This document shows positions 1 to 16,000 of a stretch of 64,000 nucleotides of DNA, in pieces. Position 1 is the stretch's first letter. Each line of letters starts with the position of its first letter. The stretch comes from Tetranychus cinnabarinus (taxonomy: Eukaryota > Arthropoda > Arachnida > Trombidiformes > Tetranychidae). The position numbers were made by a program, and so were the translations under genes. The notes under the pieces were generated by a model. It had not been told where the DNA came from. It was given only the letters and a program-made list of their open reading frames with translations, and did no database searches. The DNA is taken from positions 434,001-498,000 of the forward strand of contig WHVY01000005.1 of NCBI GenBank assembly GCA_022266195.1, written 5' to 3'.

Positions 1-1095
1 ATTGACGTCAATGTTTTCATATGAGATTACGATGCATCAATTGGGTTTGGATGAGTGAAGACAAAAAAAACAACAGAATTGGTTGAGAACGAGAAACAAA
101 TTGACTTCAACTTTGCTCTTTAAATGCAGAGCAAAACTAGGAAAATGATAAACTTGAACTAATTCATTGAGAATGAAGTTTCATTGATGAAAGGCTACAA
201 AACTCTCAATTACAAACTAAACACAAAAAATTAGACAAACGAGAAAAAAAGAAGAAAAAAGTTTTCCATTCAAATCAATAGTCATAACCAAAGTGACAGT
301 TTACCAAAAAGGTTTAAACAAAATTTCGCCCTTTTCTTCCTGGACATTGAAAGATTGAAAAGAAAAGCAAAAAACACCAAAAAAACACAAAAAGACTAAC
401 CTTACAAAAAATATGATGTTGATGGGGCGATGCAGTTTCAATGCTATACTTTACTTTATCACTCTTCCATATCTTGCCATCTTCATCATTGTGATATAAT
501 CATAATAATCAACAGCAGTAACAAAATATCCTTAATCTAAGACTTAATTCACCCAAATTCACGTTTTTTTTCTTCTTCTTCTGTTCATTCTAATATTCCA
601 TGATATAAAGATTTCAGGTGATGTCTTACTTTACTGAATCTTTTTGCATTATTATTACATCTTTTCTTTCTTATCATTTCCATCACATGGTAAAACATCA
701 TCAAATGTTGATCCCATCTATGTGGGATGAAGAAGAAAAAGTCTAAATAAAAGTTGAATTCAATCAGATATTCAATTGAAAGTTGAAAGATTGGAAAAAC
801 TTTTTTTTGTTTTGTAAATATTGTTTCTATTGATTTGATAAAATGATACAAAAAAACTGAGACAATAAAGTCTTGGACTTTATGGTCTAATCAACAGTCA
901 ATTAGTTAACATTTTACTGTCAGGTGAAGCTGCATTTATCTTGTCGGTTCATCACAGTTTGGTTAATTACCTTTGCTTGTGCATAATAATTAAAATACAC
1001 GATAATGTTGAACGTTTTTTACACAAAAAAACATGTTTATTTATTAGCATAACAATAGTTTATTAAAACAATCAAACATTGTCTAATGAATTCAG

Positions 1096-1279
1096 GCTAC
1101 AAAATGTTATCATCGTTAATCAATGTGATAATGAATGTACAACATCCATAAACCATACACAACCAGTGATTGTAATCACTGGAAATTCATCATTAGATCC
1201 AACCAACAATGATATCGATCAAGGAAGGGTAAATTTAATATCGGAATCACCTTTGAAAGAGTTGACACCATTTAAATGA
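1096..1279 (+). CDS. Possible terminal exon of an unknown gene
   Basis: An open frame of about 60 codons follows a TTCAG that could be a splice acceptor, and ends in TGA. The translated composition is mixed (Asn, Val, Ile, Cys, Thr, Glu), unlike the low-complexity noise around it. It has two Cys four residues apart and a Val-Ile-Val-Ile stretch. No family is recognised. The tract before the acceptor is not pyrimidine-rich, which weakens the case. The upstream part of such a gene would lie outside the window. Confidence 0.15.
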
Positions 1280-4200
1280 GCTTCAAAGCAACATTAATAG
1301 TCTAACCTGGTTCTTTTGACAACAAAATTTATTAACATTTAATGATAGACAAGATTGCAGTTTAAAACATTATGTCATAACTAATTACTGGGAGTTTGTG
1401 TTCAATGAATTGCTCTTTTCCAGGATTATTTTGGTTAAAAGGTGAGAATGATTTCAAAGACAACTTTCACAGAATGAACAAAATTAAACTTTGATGAAGC
1501 ATGAAACCAGACATTTTGATAATCACATTAGTTTGAGTCTAACATTGAAATTGATTAACATTTTTGTAACTGAATTTCCCGATATTAATTAATGTTTCAA
1601 TTTTTTGTTTACTTTTCAACTTTACACTGACTTTGTGAGTTTTATTCAATTTTACATGCTTTTAATGCATTCGTTTTCGATTTTTTTCTTCGTTCTGAAA
1701 CTTTAATGAACTTTTCCTGTTTCATCATTTTTAACATTCATTTCCTTTAATCTTGATTATAATTATTGTCAAACAATAATCCAATTGATTGACACTTTTC
1801 TCAAAATTTGCGAGTTTTCATGAAAAGTTGAAATTTATTTTTTTATCCATTCACTGGCACAACATGGGCTTGCAAATGACACCAATTTCAACCTGTTGAG
1901 CTTTACATTTCAAAATGGATTCTTTGTTTTCCTCATGAAATTCAAGTTATTTATAAATCTTTGACAGTCATTAAGAAGCTAAACTGAACAGCAAAAAGAG
2001 TTGATCAGAAGCTGGATAAAGCCAATACTCAACTGATATCAGAGTGAATGTCTTATTATGAAAAGAAAAGATTTGGAGAAGAAAAAGAATAAAATGGAAA
2101 AATTATTTGGTAAAATTTGGATACTTATTGTTGGTGTTATTTGATAATGTTGCATGAAAATGATGAGGACAACGAGAAGAGAAGAAGAAGAAGAAAAGAA
2201 GAAGCAAATTGATCAGGTATGTTGATATCATGGTAAGAAGAAGAGGGAAAAAGGTACAAGAATAAGGGTTCATTTTCAAAGCAATTGACTTCAATTATTC
2301 GGCAATTTTGGCTCAACTATTGAAACTAATTTTACTTTTGGGAAACATCAAATAGATTTAAAAGACCGGTAAATCAGTTGATTGTTGTTCACTTTGAGAT
2401 TGTTATTTTATTCAATTCATGTTGTTTTACAAGAGAAGTGAGTGAGAGAGAAAAATCAATGTACCCAATCAATGATCAGGATGAGGATAAATTCAGGTTT
2501 ACCTTTTTTCTCCTCTTCTTTTTTTCCATCCTTTACTTTATAATCACTCAATTTTCAACATAAAATCTGAAAATGTTGAATATTTACCTTTACTATTTAT
2601 CCTTCATCTTCTTGGCTTCAGCTCTAATTTCAACTTTTCATTCAATGTAATCATTTCGTAATGACAAAGGTTACACAAATATTGAATTCTTGGTGTTGGA
2701 TTCAGTTAAGGAAAACTTTTCAAGGGTTAATTAGTCGGTAATGAAACAAATTTCAATTGTTTTAATGTTTCATCAGAAGAGTCTAGTTTGATGGGAAAGA
2801 TGTTGTATTATACAATCTATTTATTGACAAGTGGATGAACAGGTAAATTAATTAGTCATTAAACTGCTATCCACTTAATGAATTATGTAAACAGCTTGAC
2901 CTTTTGGAGTCTCTGGTGTTCAGTACAGTTGACCGCAACTTTTCACTTGCCCTTCCATTCGATTAAATATTCATTTATCAGCTTTTACTTTTGCGAACTT
3001 TACTCTTGACTCTTTGTGGACATGATAATGATGTTTCGTGTAAATATCATGGTAATCTATCGTAACTAAATTAAAGAAGTTCGAGTTTTATCAGTTCATG
3101 TTTATCCACAGTTCATTCAATATGAATGTGATTTTATATTGAATGGCAATTTTGCAGTGAAAGAAACGTAAATTTTTGGCTCAAGAACTTTCACAGCAAT
3201 TAAAGTTAGAATTGTGTTTGCAGAAGTTTTGATTGAAATGCAGTTTTCTTTGTACATTTGACATGTAAGACTTGGAATTATTAAATTATGATTTTAATTT
3301 AAAGCAAATAAGTGCACAAATAATTTCGTTGGCAGTTTAGTTGGCTCTAAGCAAACAAACTGAGCTAAAGATAAACTTTGAGAATTGTTTGCAAATTTCA
3401 TTTCCTTATAACGGGTTTTACCTTGCGACTTATTTTCTCATGGTTTTCATGAGTCTGTCTTTTAATATTAAATGCTAATTTTTCCAGAATTCATTTAATT
3501 CCCATCACATATTAGGTTCTCTCAAGATTCCCAGTTTTAAACGCATCTAATCCCACTAATAACAAATGAGCAAAAATCATGAAATTGATATCAACAATGA
3601 AAATAAATTCTGATGTTTTCAGAGGAATTTTCTAGTAAAATTTTCCAGCATTTTCCCTCCAAGAACAGTTTAATGGTCTAGGATATTTCATGACTTGGTG
3701 ATTTAATTGAATGATATATTTTATTCACAATGTTTACAACCTAAAAACAATGTTTTAATGATCAGCTTCTATTCATAAAACCAGCATGAAAGAATTGAAA
3801 ATAATGAGAAAAGCGAAAGGATAAATATTAATAACAGCATTGATCCATAAAAGTTGAACAAAATGAAAACAAAGCAAGTTGCAACAGGTTAGTTATAACC
3901 AGCTGGTCAGGTAACCTCACGTCAATTGCCGTTGTTGGCGGAAGATAAAGGCCTTTGTCCAGCACTCTTGACTTGTCCGATTTCATGAGATAAATGAAGG
4001 TGGAAATGAAAAGTAAACTCGAAGCGAGTTCAAGTGCAAAAACAAGACTAGATCAAGAGCTGGATCACGGTTGATCTAAACTCGCAAACAATTTCTAAAT
4101 GGCATTCACTTTTCACAGCAACTAATTAAACTTTCAACTTGAAATCAAAATTTCTCATTAAACTATGAGAAATTATTCAACAGTTAACTCAACAATTGAA

Positions 4201-5281
4201 TCTGTTTTCAACTCAACTTTCAATGAATCGCTTTCAATTGCAATTTACAAATGTTCTGATCAAAAATTATTACCGTTCAATATGATGATAAAATGACTTT
4301 TAAATTGTACTCTGCAATTATTGGCAAAAATGCGTTTCTACACAAAATTGGCTGATCTTGAAAAATTTGTCCTTGAATTGATTTTTTTATTCACTTGATG
4401 TTATTAATTATTATTTAACCAACCATTGAAAATGTTGCCGCTTCAATCACCATCACCTTAACAGGTAAATTATACTAAAAAGAAAGGGAGAGTTGAAACG
4501 AAAGTCTCAAATGCTGGAAATCACAATATGTTTGTAATCAAATTAACAATCCCATTTAATAATTTAATCATCAAAATCAAACAAATGGAAACTTTCATTT
4601 CTTTTCCTTCCATGATAATAAAGTACATTAACGATGTAGACTCTGAACAAGAGCCGTAAACGTTTCTAGGTTAACCTCAATATACTTTATTAAATATCGA
4701 ACAACCAAAAATTGATATAAACTAATTGTGATTTACTTGCAAATGAACAAACTTTTAGTTGAATCAATAAAAGTTTTTTCATCAATTATTAAAGGAATAC
4801 TGAACTTCACCATGTTACAACTTGTAAACTTTTCAAATTTCCTGTGAAACCTTGAAATATTGAAATTTCAATTTTTGCTTCTCATCAAATTGAATCTCGT
4901 CAAATCTCATCAGCAGCTTTTCAAGCAAAGGTTAAGCTTTAAGGGTGATTAAGTGAATTAAGATTAATGATCAACAATTGGTTTTGCGTGTTCCAAATCA
5001 ATTGGAATCACAAAAGTAATAACAGAAGCAGTAACAAGAACAACAATAAAGGTAAAGGCAGGTAGAGAAGAAGAAAAAAAATAATATGAACTTGGATAAT
5101 AAAAAGTTATCAAAAGTTAAAGCCTAATATTGGCACAGCTCAGGTAAGTTGAAGGTAAAAACAGCAGCAAATGGCGGAATGTTGCGTGGGTTTGAGTTAC
5201 AATGGTTGAAATTAGTGAGAAAAATGGTATAAATCAAGCAACTCATCATGTATTTATCATCATCATCACCATGTTTACCAT

Positions 5282-5312
5282 ACTCTCTCTCTCTCCTCAT
5301 CTCTCCTCATCA
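5282..5312. repeat. CT-rich simple repeat
   Basis: This is a short run of CT dinucleotides followed by two copies of a CTCATCTCTC-like unit. It is low-complexity sequence within the noncoding region. Confidence 0.7.
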
Positions 5313-8300
5313 ATTCCTGTGACTCTTCAATTGGTGAAAATTTGAATGATCAAGAAAAACACTTAACAGTGTGTATTATATCAATCAATAATGATTATAA
5401 TAATTCAAAAAGTTGAAGGTAACCAAATTTACGCTGCTGTGTTACTATGAAAGCTTTCATTATGATGATTAAGTTTAAAGTCCGATTACCTGTTCACCTG
5501 AGTTTCTCTTTGCTTCACCTTTAATCAACCTTTTTCAAGATGATCATTTGTTTTTATGAATGAACCGAAACAGATTACCTTTTGCTATTCCGAACAGACA
5601 AGCTTCTCAATTTTTTCTCAAACATTTCAACCTTTTCATCTTCTTCTCCTTCTTCTTCTTCATTTCTCATCTCTTCATGTTCACCTGGATCAAATGGCAA
5701 TAATACTTTTACTGGTATTAAAACAAATAAAGTGAATCAAAATGATTGCTGAATATTTGCTGTTGCTTCATAAGGAACGGTAAGGAAAGCCTGAATGGTG
5801 AAATTGCCTTTAGGCTAATATAACATTAAATGAAAATAAAGGTAAATAAATATACAGATAAATCATTGAATAACTCAACAAGGTAATCAGCAAGTTTAAT
5901 TGTAAGATTAATTGTTTTTCTTTCGTTTCTTTTTTCTCTCTCATTTTTTCATTCACTAATTCAATGATATTTAATATATTTGGATATAATTGCTATTTTA
6001 CTTGGTATACTTTGTTGCTATTATTGCATTATTTGAAAAGTTTGACCTTAAATGTAATTTCACTTTTGCATGTCTTTGCATTGGCTATCATTTAATTGAT
6101 ATATTTTATTTAATTTGATTTACATCTTTGCATAAACATCATGAAAAACCTTTTGATTCTTTGCTTCGATAATCTGTTCAAGGAAATTTCATCGATTATT
6201 AACGTTAATCTGTTCTAATTTACACCAGATGTTTAGTCAATTACAATGGTTAATTAGAATCATTTAGCATTTTTGGTATAACAGGGAGTTGCTCGAATGA
6301 ACGAAACTGACGAACTGAAATCGTTGTTGAATAACGTTATGAAGTTTTTCATCAACACTTGAATAAAAACCTTGTAAGGTTATAAAAGTTTTAAAAGCTT
6401 CATCGAGTTATTTTGCATTGAAATACTGATTTGTTCAAAATTAGTTTCTCACATTTACATGAAACTTAATGAAACATTGATCTTTCGTTCTGATTGAGTT
6501 GAGTTCAAATTGTCTTTTGACATTTATTTGAGTTTCAGCCTTTTCAGACTCAAAGAGTTGACACAAAACATCGATTTATTTTGCATTGTAATAAGAAACT
6601 GATGCGAAATATTAGATCAGATTAACAGTTAATGTCTAAAGTTGATTCCTTAGTAATGGATAACACTAACAAGAAACATTGACTTGGAGTTGAAGCAATT
6701 GCTATTAAAGTTTGTTACAACAAAACTATTAACAAAAGCATTTAATGACTAATGTTACTATTTTTAAACCTTTCCAATTTGACAATTTGAATCAAATTGG
6801 CATGACCTACAAATTTATCGAGTTATTTTGCATTGATGAAACCTCAAACAACGATATTAACTGAAAGGGCGATAAATTTAACGGTACAATTTCAATGTAA
6901 TCAAACCTGAATCCAGAAAAGTAGTCAATTTTGCGATTTCCGTATTTTTCCTATTGCAAACACTTAACTAAACGTTGCTTTAATCCTAATAAATGGCATT
7001 TTATCGGCATCATTTTGACCAAACTGCAAATAACCGCAACAATAAGTTTAATTTGATTTTGAGAAACTTTTTTATTCTCTCCATTTGAATAGCACATAAA
7101 AAAAAGACGGACATTATTAATGGTTCATCTGATAGAAAAATGTTGCCAATTGAAACACTTTTATAGCAATAATAGGAAAATTGATCAATTGAATGGCAAT
7201 GGATTTAAACACAAATTACTCTACCTTTTCAGGTAGCATAAAAGAGTAATGATCAGGTTTGATTTCCTTCAATTGATATCAAACTGAATAACAGAGATTA
7301 TTCTGAATGGAATAATAAAGTCATCCAAATGGTGAGAAAACAAAGTTATCAAAGTTAATTTGTTAACCCTTTTCATGTAAAATCAATCGTCTAGACTTGT
7401 CATAATAATGTTAATAAAAATTTGAGGTAAAAATAGCCGATCAAGAGGCAAGTCTTAATGCGCCAGAATCTTCATCTTTTTCATCATTGAACTCAAAATA
7501 GATCATGTTATATAATAATGATTTGGTTACCAGAAGATGTAAGAGCAATAACAACGTTAAATAATACATAATAAGGTAAAACTTTTCTAGAACTTTCACA
7601 GATTAATTCATGGAATGATTAAACATAATTAGATTTAATTAGAGTATCAAGAGGCTTTTATTTTGTCAGATGAAGCGAAGAAAAAAGGAAGAAAAAAAGT
7701 TTCGTAAATCGTAAGCTGATACGTCAAAGGAACACAAACTTTCATGATATAAGTTGGGTTCATCAAAGGATGATCAACATTATATTATCAATGATTCAAC
7801 ATGTTATCTAATTAGGTGGTTTTATTGAAACAGAATTAAAGGATTTGAAATGTTAGTCAAAGAATTCAAGTTTTCTAGATTATTCTTTTAGATTTCAATT
7901 CTGATGGATTTCTTGGAAATAACATGGAATTGAAATATAAGTATCCATTTATGGATTTAATGGCAAAATTTTGTTTCAAATATACATTTAACTTGAACTA
8001 ATAAATGTTACAATAAAAGTGAAGCTTTCCACAACTTTTATGAATCATCAAAGATTCCATGAGATTTTCATAAATGAATTATTTATATAAAGAAGTTCTT
8101 GCTCAAAGTGATCTTTAAAGTATTTATCTCGAACCAGAATTTCCTTGAATTATCTGATGAGTGAAAGGAATTGAAACATTGTGAGATTCAGAGAGATTTT
8201 GTGTTCGAGTCGAAAGTCAATTTTGGGTAAATTGTGAATCAATTGGTATCCTTGAGGCTTTACCTGAGTATGGATGAAATTATAAATCATACAAGGTTGT

Positions 8301-9982
8301 CTTGGAAGCATTTACAGGTAAAACAAGACTAATTATAAATACATGTGAAATCAATATTTGGTGTTGGGTGGAGAAAGGGAAAGTTGGAAAGTTAAAACTG
8401 TTTCCAACTGATGATGATGCTGAGGATGTGATGATGAATGTGTATCAAAACAGGGAAACAATGCAAGTCATTGGATGATGGAAACGTCAAGGTCTAGGTC
8501 ATGGTAAGATTATATTGCAAATCTATGGATTGGCTTGAAAGCAGTTAACCAGTTATTTACCAGATTATTAATTCATCACCATTGGCATTACTGTTTGTTT
8601 TTATTTTGTTTTTACAGGTAAAACATTGAAGATAAAATGAACTTTTATTGCATTCATTATGATAACATTGAACAGGTTGAGAGGAAAATTGTTTTTCGTT
8701 AGCAAATAAAGCAACAAATTCATTCAATTATTCCAACCTTTCAATTGACAAGTTGACATTTAAGTGTCGGAAATCAGTGGAAAATTGCATTCCAATGAAA
8801 AGTAAATTAAATGCTAAATCTGGCAAAAATTCAAACAAAGTTCCGAGATTTCTTGATTGAATCACAGACTAAACAGAAAATATGAAAATTGAAATCAGAC
8901 TGAATTTGCCATCATTCATGTTTCATCAAAACTCAAAGTTATCAAAATGGAAAATGTTTTTTTTTTGGAAAATTTCTTTTTTGACAAATCTTTGACTGAA
9001 AACTTCTGACCAGTTGATTAACGTGAAATTATCATGTGAAAATGATTTGAAAGTTTAAATGAACAACATTATAAATGCACTTTACTATTGAAATTTACAT
9101 TTGATGTAAAAGTGTTTATTGTGGCAAAATGTGGTTGTCACAAAATTTGATGTTTTTTCATCTTTACCTTCAACGGTGAACAAGCAATTGAGTGTAACGT
9201 CAGTGTAATATCACATAATATGTTTGCTGATGTAAATGTTAACGGAATGAAGAAGAAGAGAAAAGTTGAACAGATATTTTATTCCTTATTCAGGGTAGCA
9301 ATCATTTGATACAACTGATTATTCTGGATTGGTGATAATATTACATTGATTAGAGTAAATAATTCTACTCTTTTCAAGTGAGGATAATTTTTCATCTGTA
9401 AATAACTATTTCAATTCAAGACAAGACTTTTCACTATTGCAATTATTCTGAAATGAACTGAAAATACTTTTCAATATTCATCTAAATTCACCTTGAACAA
9501 GTTGATGATGATAAAGTATCTAAAAAAAGTTTTAATGGAAAAATGGATTAAATGAATTAAATGGATCAAGATGAGTTCATGGATTTACCAAGCAGATTAA
9601 AGGTGAAGATATTTGACAAAAAAAGTTGATCTCAAGTTGACAAGAGTTTTGTTTATTAATGTTATTCAAAGGTGTTCAGGGAAACTTGAATCGATTGAAA
9701 AGGGTTAATCAATTTGATCAAATAACCAAGTTGAATTGATATCAGGGTTTAATGTTGAAATAATTGCAACTTCTGATCAAAGTGTTGACAAAATTCTGGT
9801 TCAATGGGTTAACAAGGATTGATTTATCGATGCTGTTTGCGAGGTAAACAATGTTTGAATCGACTTTGAATTAACCAGGGAAAGAAAATAAGAAATTATG
9901 ATTATTCCAAAATTCATTGGAAACATTTTGTTCTGTCTCTTGACATCTTTCTACTTCATCATCATCAACAGGAAAACATATT

Positions 9983-10032
9983 CATCTTCATCATATTCAA
10001 CTTCATCATAATCATCATAATCATCATCACAC
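9983..10032. repeat. Imperfect ATC/TCA trinucleotide repeat
   Basis: ATC/TCA triplets run for about 50 bp with single-base interruptions (TTC, ATA). The same triplet recurs across the window on both strands, for example near 22871, 24590, 28557 and 38427. Confidence 0.7.
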
Positions 10033-13000
10033 TTTGAGTGAAAGAAAAGATTACAGAAAAGGGAAAAAAAGTAAAAGTAAAAAGTTGAATGTTGGTGAAT
10101 AAGTTTCTTCTTTGTACCCTGAAGGCATCGTTACTATCAGAAAATCAGATTCTGTCAAAATGAGAAGTGATAAAATGAATGATTTGGTGAGTGAGGTTAC
10201 AACGATAAAAATGATTTCCCGTTGATCAGGTTAAACACATGAATCACAAGATACTAATAGGTTTGAGTAGCAAAAATGAGCGCAAAAAGTGTTTCCCTTT
10301 TTTTGCTATTCAATAACATGAGTGACCAACGAAACGAGAAACATTTAAAAGTTAATTTCTCATGATTAATTGGTTTTAATGAACAGCAAAGTATCAGTTT
10401 ACTTACACCTCAAAGTGTCATAATTAGATAAATATAAATCTAAATTAATCAATTCAATTGGATTGTTAAAATGATTATGAACATGAGATACAATTACAGA
10501 TTCAGAAGTTTCCAAATGATTCCATCTTCAAGAAAAGAAGCAAAAAGTTCAAATTTGTTTTCTCGCTCATTCCAGGATAGACAAGTTGGAAATTCTTAAA
10601 ATTTCATCAAATTATTCATCAAATATTTTGTCTTCAAAAGAACTTTTCAACAAGTTATTTCGCGATTCAACAATTATCTTTTTCATGTTCTCTTCTTCGT
10701 TCTTCGTCAGAATTTTAATTTACTCAGAATCAGAGATCCCTTTACAATGCATAATCTGGTTAGTTGGATGCGCGTGGAGAAGTTCAAGAGAAAATGGAAT
10801 TGATTGAGTTTCGATTTTCTTGACAAAATTCATTATTTATACAGAACTCTTTAGTCTAGCTTTGGTTATCAGAACAAAATATTCACGGAATTTTCAAGTT
10901 TTGTGCTTTTTCATCAAATGATATTAATGTTTCTCCAGTTTCATATTCAGATTAGTTTTTTTGATGCAGTTTCTCATGTTAGTCACAATCATGAAGGCAA
11001 AAGGCTTTCTAGTGGAAAGCAAAGAATCACTTTTGATATATTCAATTTGTCAGTTGAAATGTTTCAGGACAATTCACAATCTTTTCAATCTTAATTGTCT
11101 CTCACTTGAAACTTGAATCAAAAACCGGATTTAAATTGTTGTTACTGATAATGAGGATGATAAAGGTCTCTGTTCATATAAATATATATTTATATTTTCA
11201 GGTCAAATATCAACAGGTTTCTTCGGATTCGCATTTTCATGTTGCGCACCTTTTACTAATTGTTTGACAATCAATTGAATTGACATGAAATAGCCTTGGA
11301 ATGACCAGTTTTTTGTTATCTCAACACACCAGAAGCGGCCTGAAAAGTTCAAACTTTTATCTACTTTACTGTCAAGAGAAAAATTCATTTTCAATTCATT
11401 TTATCCACAGAACCAACCAGAATAATCAAACTTGGAAATCAGTAAAACTCGAAATTTTCAAACTTTTCCCTTTTCTGAGCAAAAAAAAGTATCATTTGAA
11501 TTTTTCAACTTTAATTTCCTTCATACAAAATTGGACACTTTGATCAAGGTTAAGTAAATTAACCAACTCTAATTAATTGCAATTAAAACAATTTCAATCA
11601 ATAAAAATTGCAACAATAAAGTGCTCAAGTTAAACCTTTAAACTGATCAACCTAACCATTTTTTTCAAAGTCAATTGTGACCTGAACCTGATTTGATTGA
11701 AAAAAAAATTATTGTTAGACTAAGGTTAATTGTAGGTTTCAATGAGTCTAATAGGGAAATAAAAAACGAGATTCAAGTTGAGCTTTCATTATTGATATCT
11801 TATTGTATTCAACTCCACTTAAACCTAATCAAAACTTATCGGCTCATTGATTAATTCAATTTCAACCTAATAATAATAAAAAGAAGCTCAAAGCTTTCCA
11901 AATGAAATAAAATGTTCTTATATTGACCAGTAAAATATATATATTTATACATGAAAAATATAAATATACATGAAAAGGTCGATAGAGGAAAAAACAAGTG
12001 TAACAATAAAAACCTGTAAAGATTCAAGATTTGTTGATTAACCTTATTTGATCAAGTGTTTGCCTGTTTAAACATATTATAATGACAACAATTAAATAGT
12101 AAAGTATCATGTTGAATTGCAATCAGTTTCAACCAAAGGGAAACGCGAACTTAATCAACTTCACTGTTTTGTCTCAACAGATCGCAATCTTATTTCATGA
12201 TAACCTTGTTATTGCTAGTTTTTCCCTGTTCAAGTGTCTGTCTGAGGACAGATGGAAAAGTGAATCAAGAATTTTCACAATTTTTGAGTTTAATTAAATG
12301 CTTACTCAGTGTGATTTGAGCACATTCATATGGTCAAACAGGTAGAAAATTATTTTCAATGTAAATCTTTTTTTTTTAGCTTTTTGTTTACGCTCATTGG
12401 TTGCTGACTTACCAACTTGAGTAAATATTTGTGCGTTACTTTAGTACCCATCCTTGGATTTTGGCTATTTAAGCTTCCACTTGTTTTAAATTGACTTTAC
12501 TCGATGATGATTATCATCATCTTGACCTCGGATTTTGTTTGGATTTCAAGTTCAAACAATTGTTGGTAAACGCATCGGTTCAATATTTGAGATGGAAAAT
12601 GTTATTGATAGAAATGGTAAAAGGTGCGTTTCGAGTTTCCTCGTAACTTCATAATTATTCATAATATTGATTATAAATAGGGAAAAGCCAATTTTCGGGT
12701 AAAAATATTGATCACTTGATCAATAGTGAAGACGAAAAATTGATTTTGATTAAATGGTGAAATTACCGAAAGTAAAATGAGAATGAGAAATATTCATTTT
12801 GAATAACCTTTTTGAATGTTGATCATGAATTTGTTGGAAATGATTTTCAAAGATTATCAGCTTTCCGTTCATCAACTGACCAGTCAATCTGAGAAAATGA
12901 AACAACAAGATGACCATCATTTCCATCATCATCATCCTGTATCAACTTACTGTTTCTGCTCATTTCAAATTTCATCTTTTATCTTCTCTTTTTACTTTTT

Positions 13001-16000
13001 TTCCATCTTCTCTTTCTTCTCTTAAGATTCTCACGATTGCCGCCGATGACCTCGTCTATACCAAGTGTACTTATTTTACCTGTCGCTCTTGTTAACATAA
13101 TCAACAGAAAAAATCATGTTACCATGATTATGCTGTTTCCCTTTTGTCTCTACCATTTAATATGTTTCGCGTTAATTGTAGGTAACAACGTGAACAAGGT
13201 AAATGATGATCATTCCTGTCATTTTACATGAAACATAATTTTACATCAAATTTTCACTTTTCCCTGGCAAAAGGTTTACAAGTTCAATCTCGATTAAAAT
13301 GAACAAAAATGTAATCAAAGATTAAAATGTTGTACAATACTGATTATGGGTCAAACACACACATTGATCCATTGTATTTTTATCGACAAAATTCAACATT
13401 TCAACATTATTTTAACATTTATTTGCTCCTCAACAATCTGTAAACTTTAAGCAAGTTAATAAGAGCAACATTGATGTTAACAATTGGAAAACATAAAAAG
13501 CCAAATAAATCAGCGACTTGACCCAATTAACCAGCTCACCAGAAATGCTCAGAAAAACTGGCAAATCTTAATCTTTACCTAATTAGATTTAAAAGATAAA
13601 ATAAATCAACTCATCTGGTTAAAGGTATTTTAATATCAAAGGTTAAGTCAATGAACAGGTAAAAGAAAGGTTGAAAATAATAAACTGGATTAGTGTACAG
13701 AAAATAACATTTTGCCTTCATAGAGATTTGTAGAGATGACTTGTTTATCTTGATCATCTTTTAAAGGTGATAATAATAACAGTGCTAATAATCATTTCCA
13801 TCTTCATCATTTTGACCATCATTATCTTGAACATCATCATAATCATGAATTTTGAAACGCTTGAAACTAGCAACAGCAACGAAAAATAGTCAGGCCAAAG
13901 GGCGGGATAAGAATCAAATTTATTGACAACCACAGGTAGATAGTAAAAAAGGAGAGAGAGAGAAGTTAAAGGTAGAGAGGAAAAAAAAGGAAAACTAATA
14001 TTACAACAAATAATCCAAGAAAGGTAACTTGCTGTGTATTTATCACGCCCTTTACCTGAACATTGATGTATCCTTAAGATATGTGAGCGAATGTTCAATA
14101 ATATTTCTTAAGGCCCACTACTGTTACTTATTAGGGCTATTATTTAAGTCTTTGAGCCTTAGGATTGAAGGAGATTGATTAGAAACAGTGAAAACTGAAT
14201 ACAAGAAAAAAATCTCTTCTGTTTCTGACTTACACGGTAACACATGTGAAATGGTTAAATTGGTGAGTTTCATGTTCTCTATTCCACTTACTGAGTAAAA
14301 TTTTGTCTGAATAACCAGATAGGTTATTGGCTTGAGAGCGCTTCAAAGCCTATAGGAACCGATTATTAGAGTCAATCAGTATTGATATAAAAAAGGTTAA
14401 CCAGTGAAACATGAAACGTTTTTGCTTGTTTTTGCGCTTCAAAAGTCTTAATACAATATTGCCTTTTGCTGAGGGAATCGCTTTAATCTGTTTCAATGTT
14501 CATTGGATATTGAAATTGCATTGGTTGGAATGATTGTTCAACTTTTACTTTTCATTTGATTCAGTTGCAACTTGTTATACTTTTTGTTGGACATTTTTGC
14601 GCATTTCAAGTTATCCATTGTTATCCATGGATTTAAGGTGAATATGTAGACTTGGGTTGAAGGAATGCGGAAAAATTTGGGAATTTCATCAATTCTCATG
14701 TCAACATTCAAAGGTTACCTTGAGGTTTAATAGACTGGAAACTGAAACGATAAATTCCGATGAATTTATCACAAAAGATTTAAACATTCTAAGTAAATTT
14801 ATTGGTCAAAATGTTACAATTCGACTATTATCGATAGTCTATTGAAACAGAGGATCATGAAAGAGACAATCATCAGAACTCATCATTTCACTTGAACATT
14901 CCATTGCCACACTTAGGTTGTTAATCGAATTTCAATCATTCGATTGTTTTCAGACTCTTTTTTTCATAGCAACCATTTTAAAAGTAAATAAAGAAATTAT
15001 GAAATACTGTTCAAGCTGAGATTTATCATGAAAGACAACAAACAAAACTCAACTTTTTTCTTCGTTTCAACAAACTTCATTTTTTCATCATCAACACTTT
15101 GCTTCTCTAAATTGTCGTTCATTTTGCACTTCAAAATTGAATAAAAGCTTATGAATTATACAATTTCCATGTTCTTTAATTCATCAAATTTCATTTCAAT
15201 TTCATCTTGAATATGCTAGAATTGTCTCTTTACAGTTTAACCATTAAACTTTATCGTTACTGTAAAATGTCAATGAAAGTTGCCTTTTAGTGAATCTAAA
15301 ATTATTGAACCAACAAACTGAACAATAATAAAACAAAACTTGATTTTGATCATTATTTTGTTGTTTTATTCAAGTCTTCAAGACTTGAGCCAATTGGATT
15401 ATTTAGAGTCTCGTTTTTTGGGTAAACTTAATATCATTAGTAATTTAAGTAATTGTTGGCTTATAGACATTTTCATGGGAATCAACTCACATGTTATTCC
15501 TTCACATGAATTCATTTAAGTTTGAGTAAAGAAAATGCGACAATTAATTACATGTTAAATTGTTGATTAATTATTTTCTGACTTTAAATGAAAAGAGAGT
15601 GCAAAGCGACAGTTAATCAATTAAAATTGTTCATTATTTTTCAAGCTTTCATCAATAATCAATTGTTATGAGAAACGAGTAAAAATCAGGCAAAAAATAT
15701 TGAACTTGTTGGGTGAAATTTTGAAAAACGTAAGCAAAAATTGATTGGGTTTTCCAATAACTATGATTATTATTCAACAGTTAAATGCTATTAGATATTA
15801 AAATGAAGAAAATGTTTAAAAAAGTAAAGAGAAAAGGGTTGAAAAATCCTGTGAACATTTCAAGTTGAACAGATAATGTTAAAGTAATGCTAAAAAGATG
15901 ATGAAGTTTTTGGAAAGATTGCGATTAAAATGGTGAAAAGTGTAAAAAGTTGTTCTTCATGTGAGACTGTGATGGTGATTGTGGTAGGATGAAAAATGAT

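Noticed and set aside
13754..14098. 114-codon minus-strand frame
   Set aside because: Its Met/Ile-rich end comes from an ATC/TCA repeat; there is no domain and no convincing splice context.
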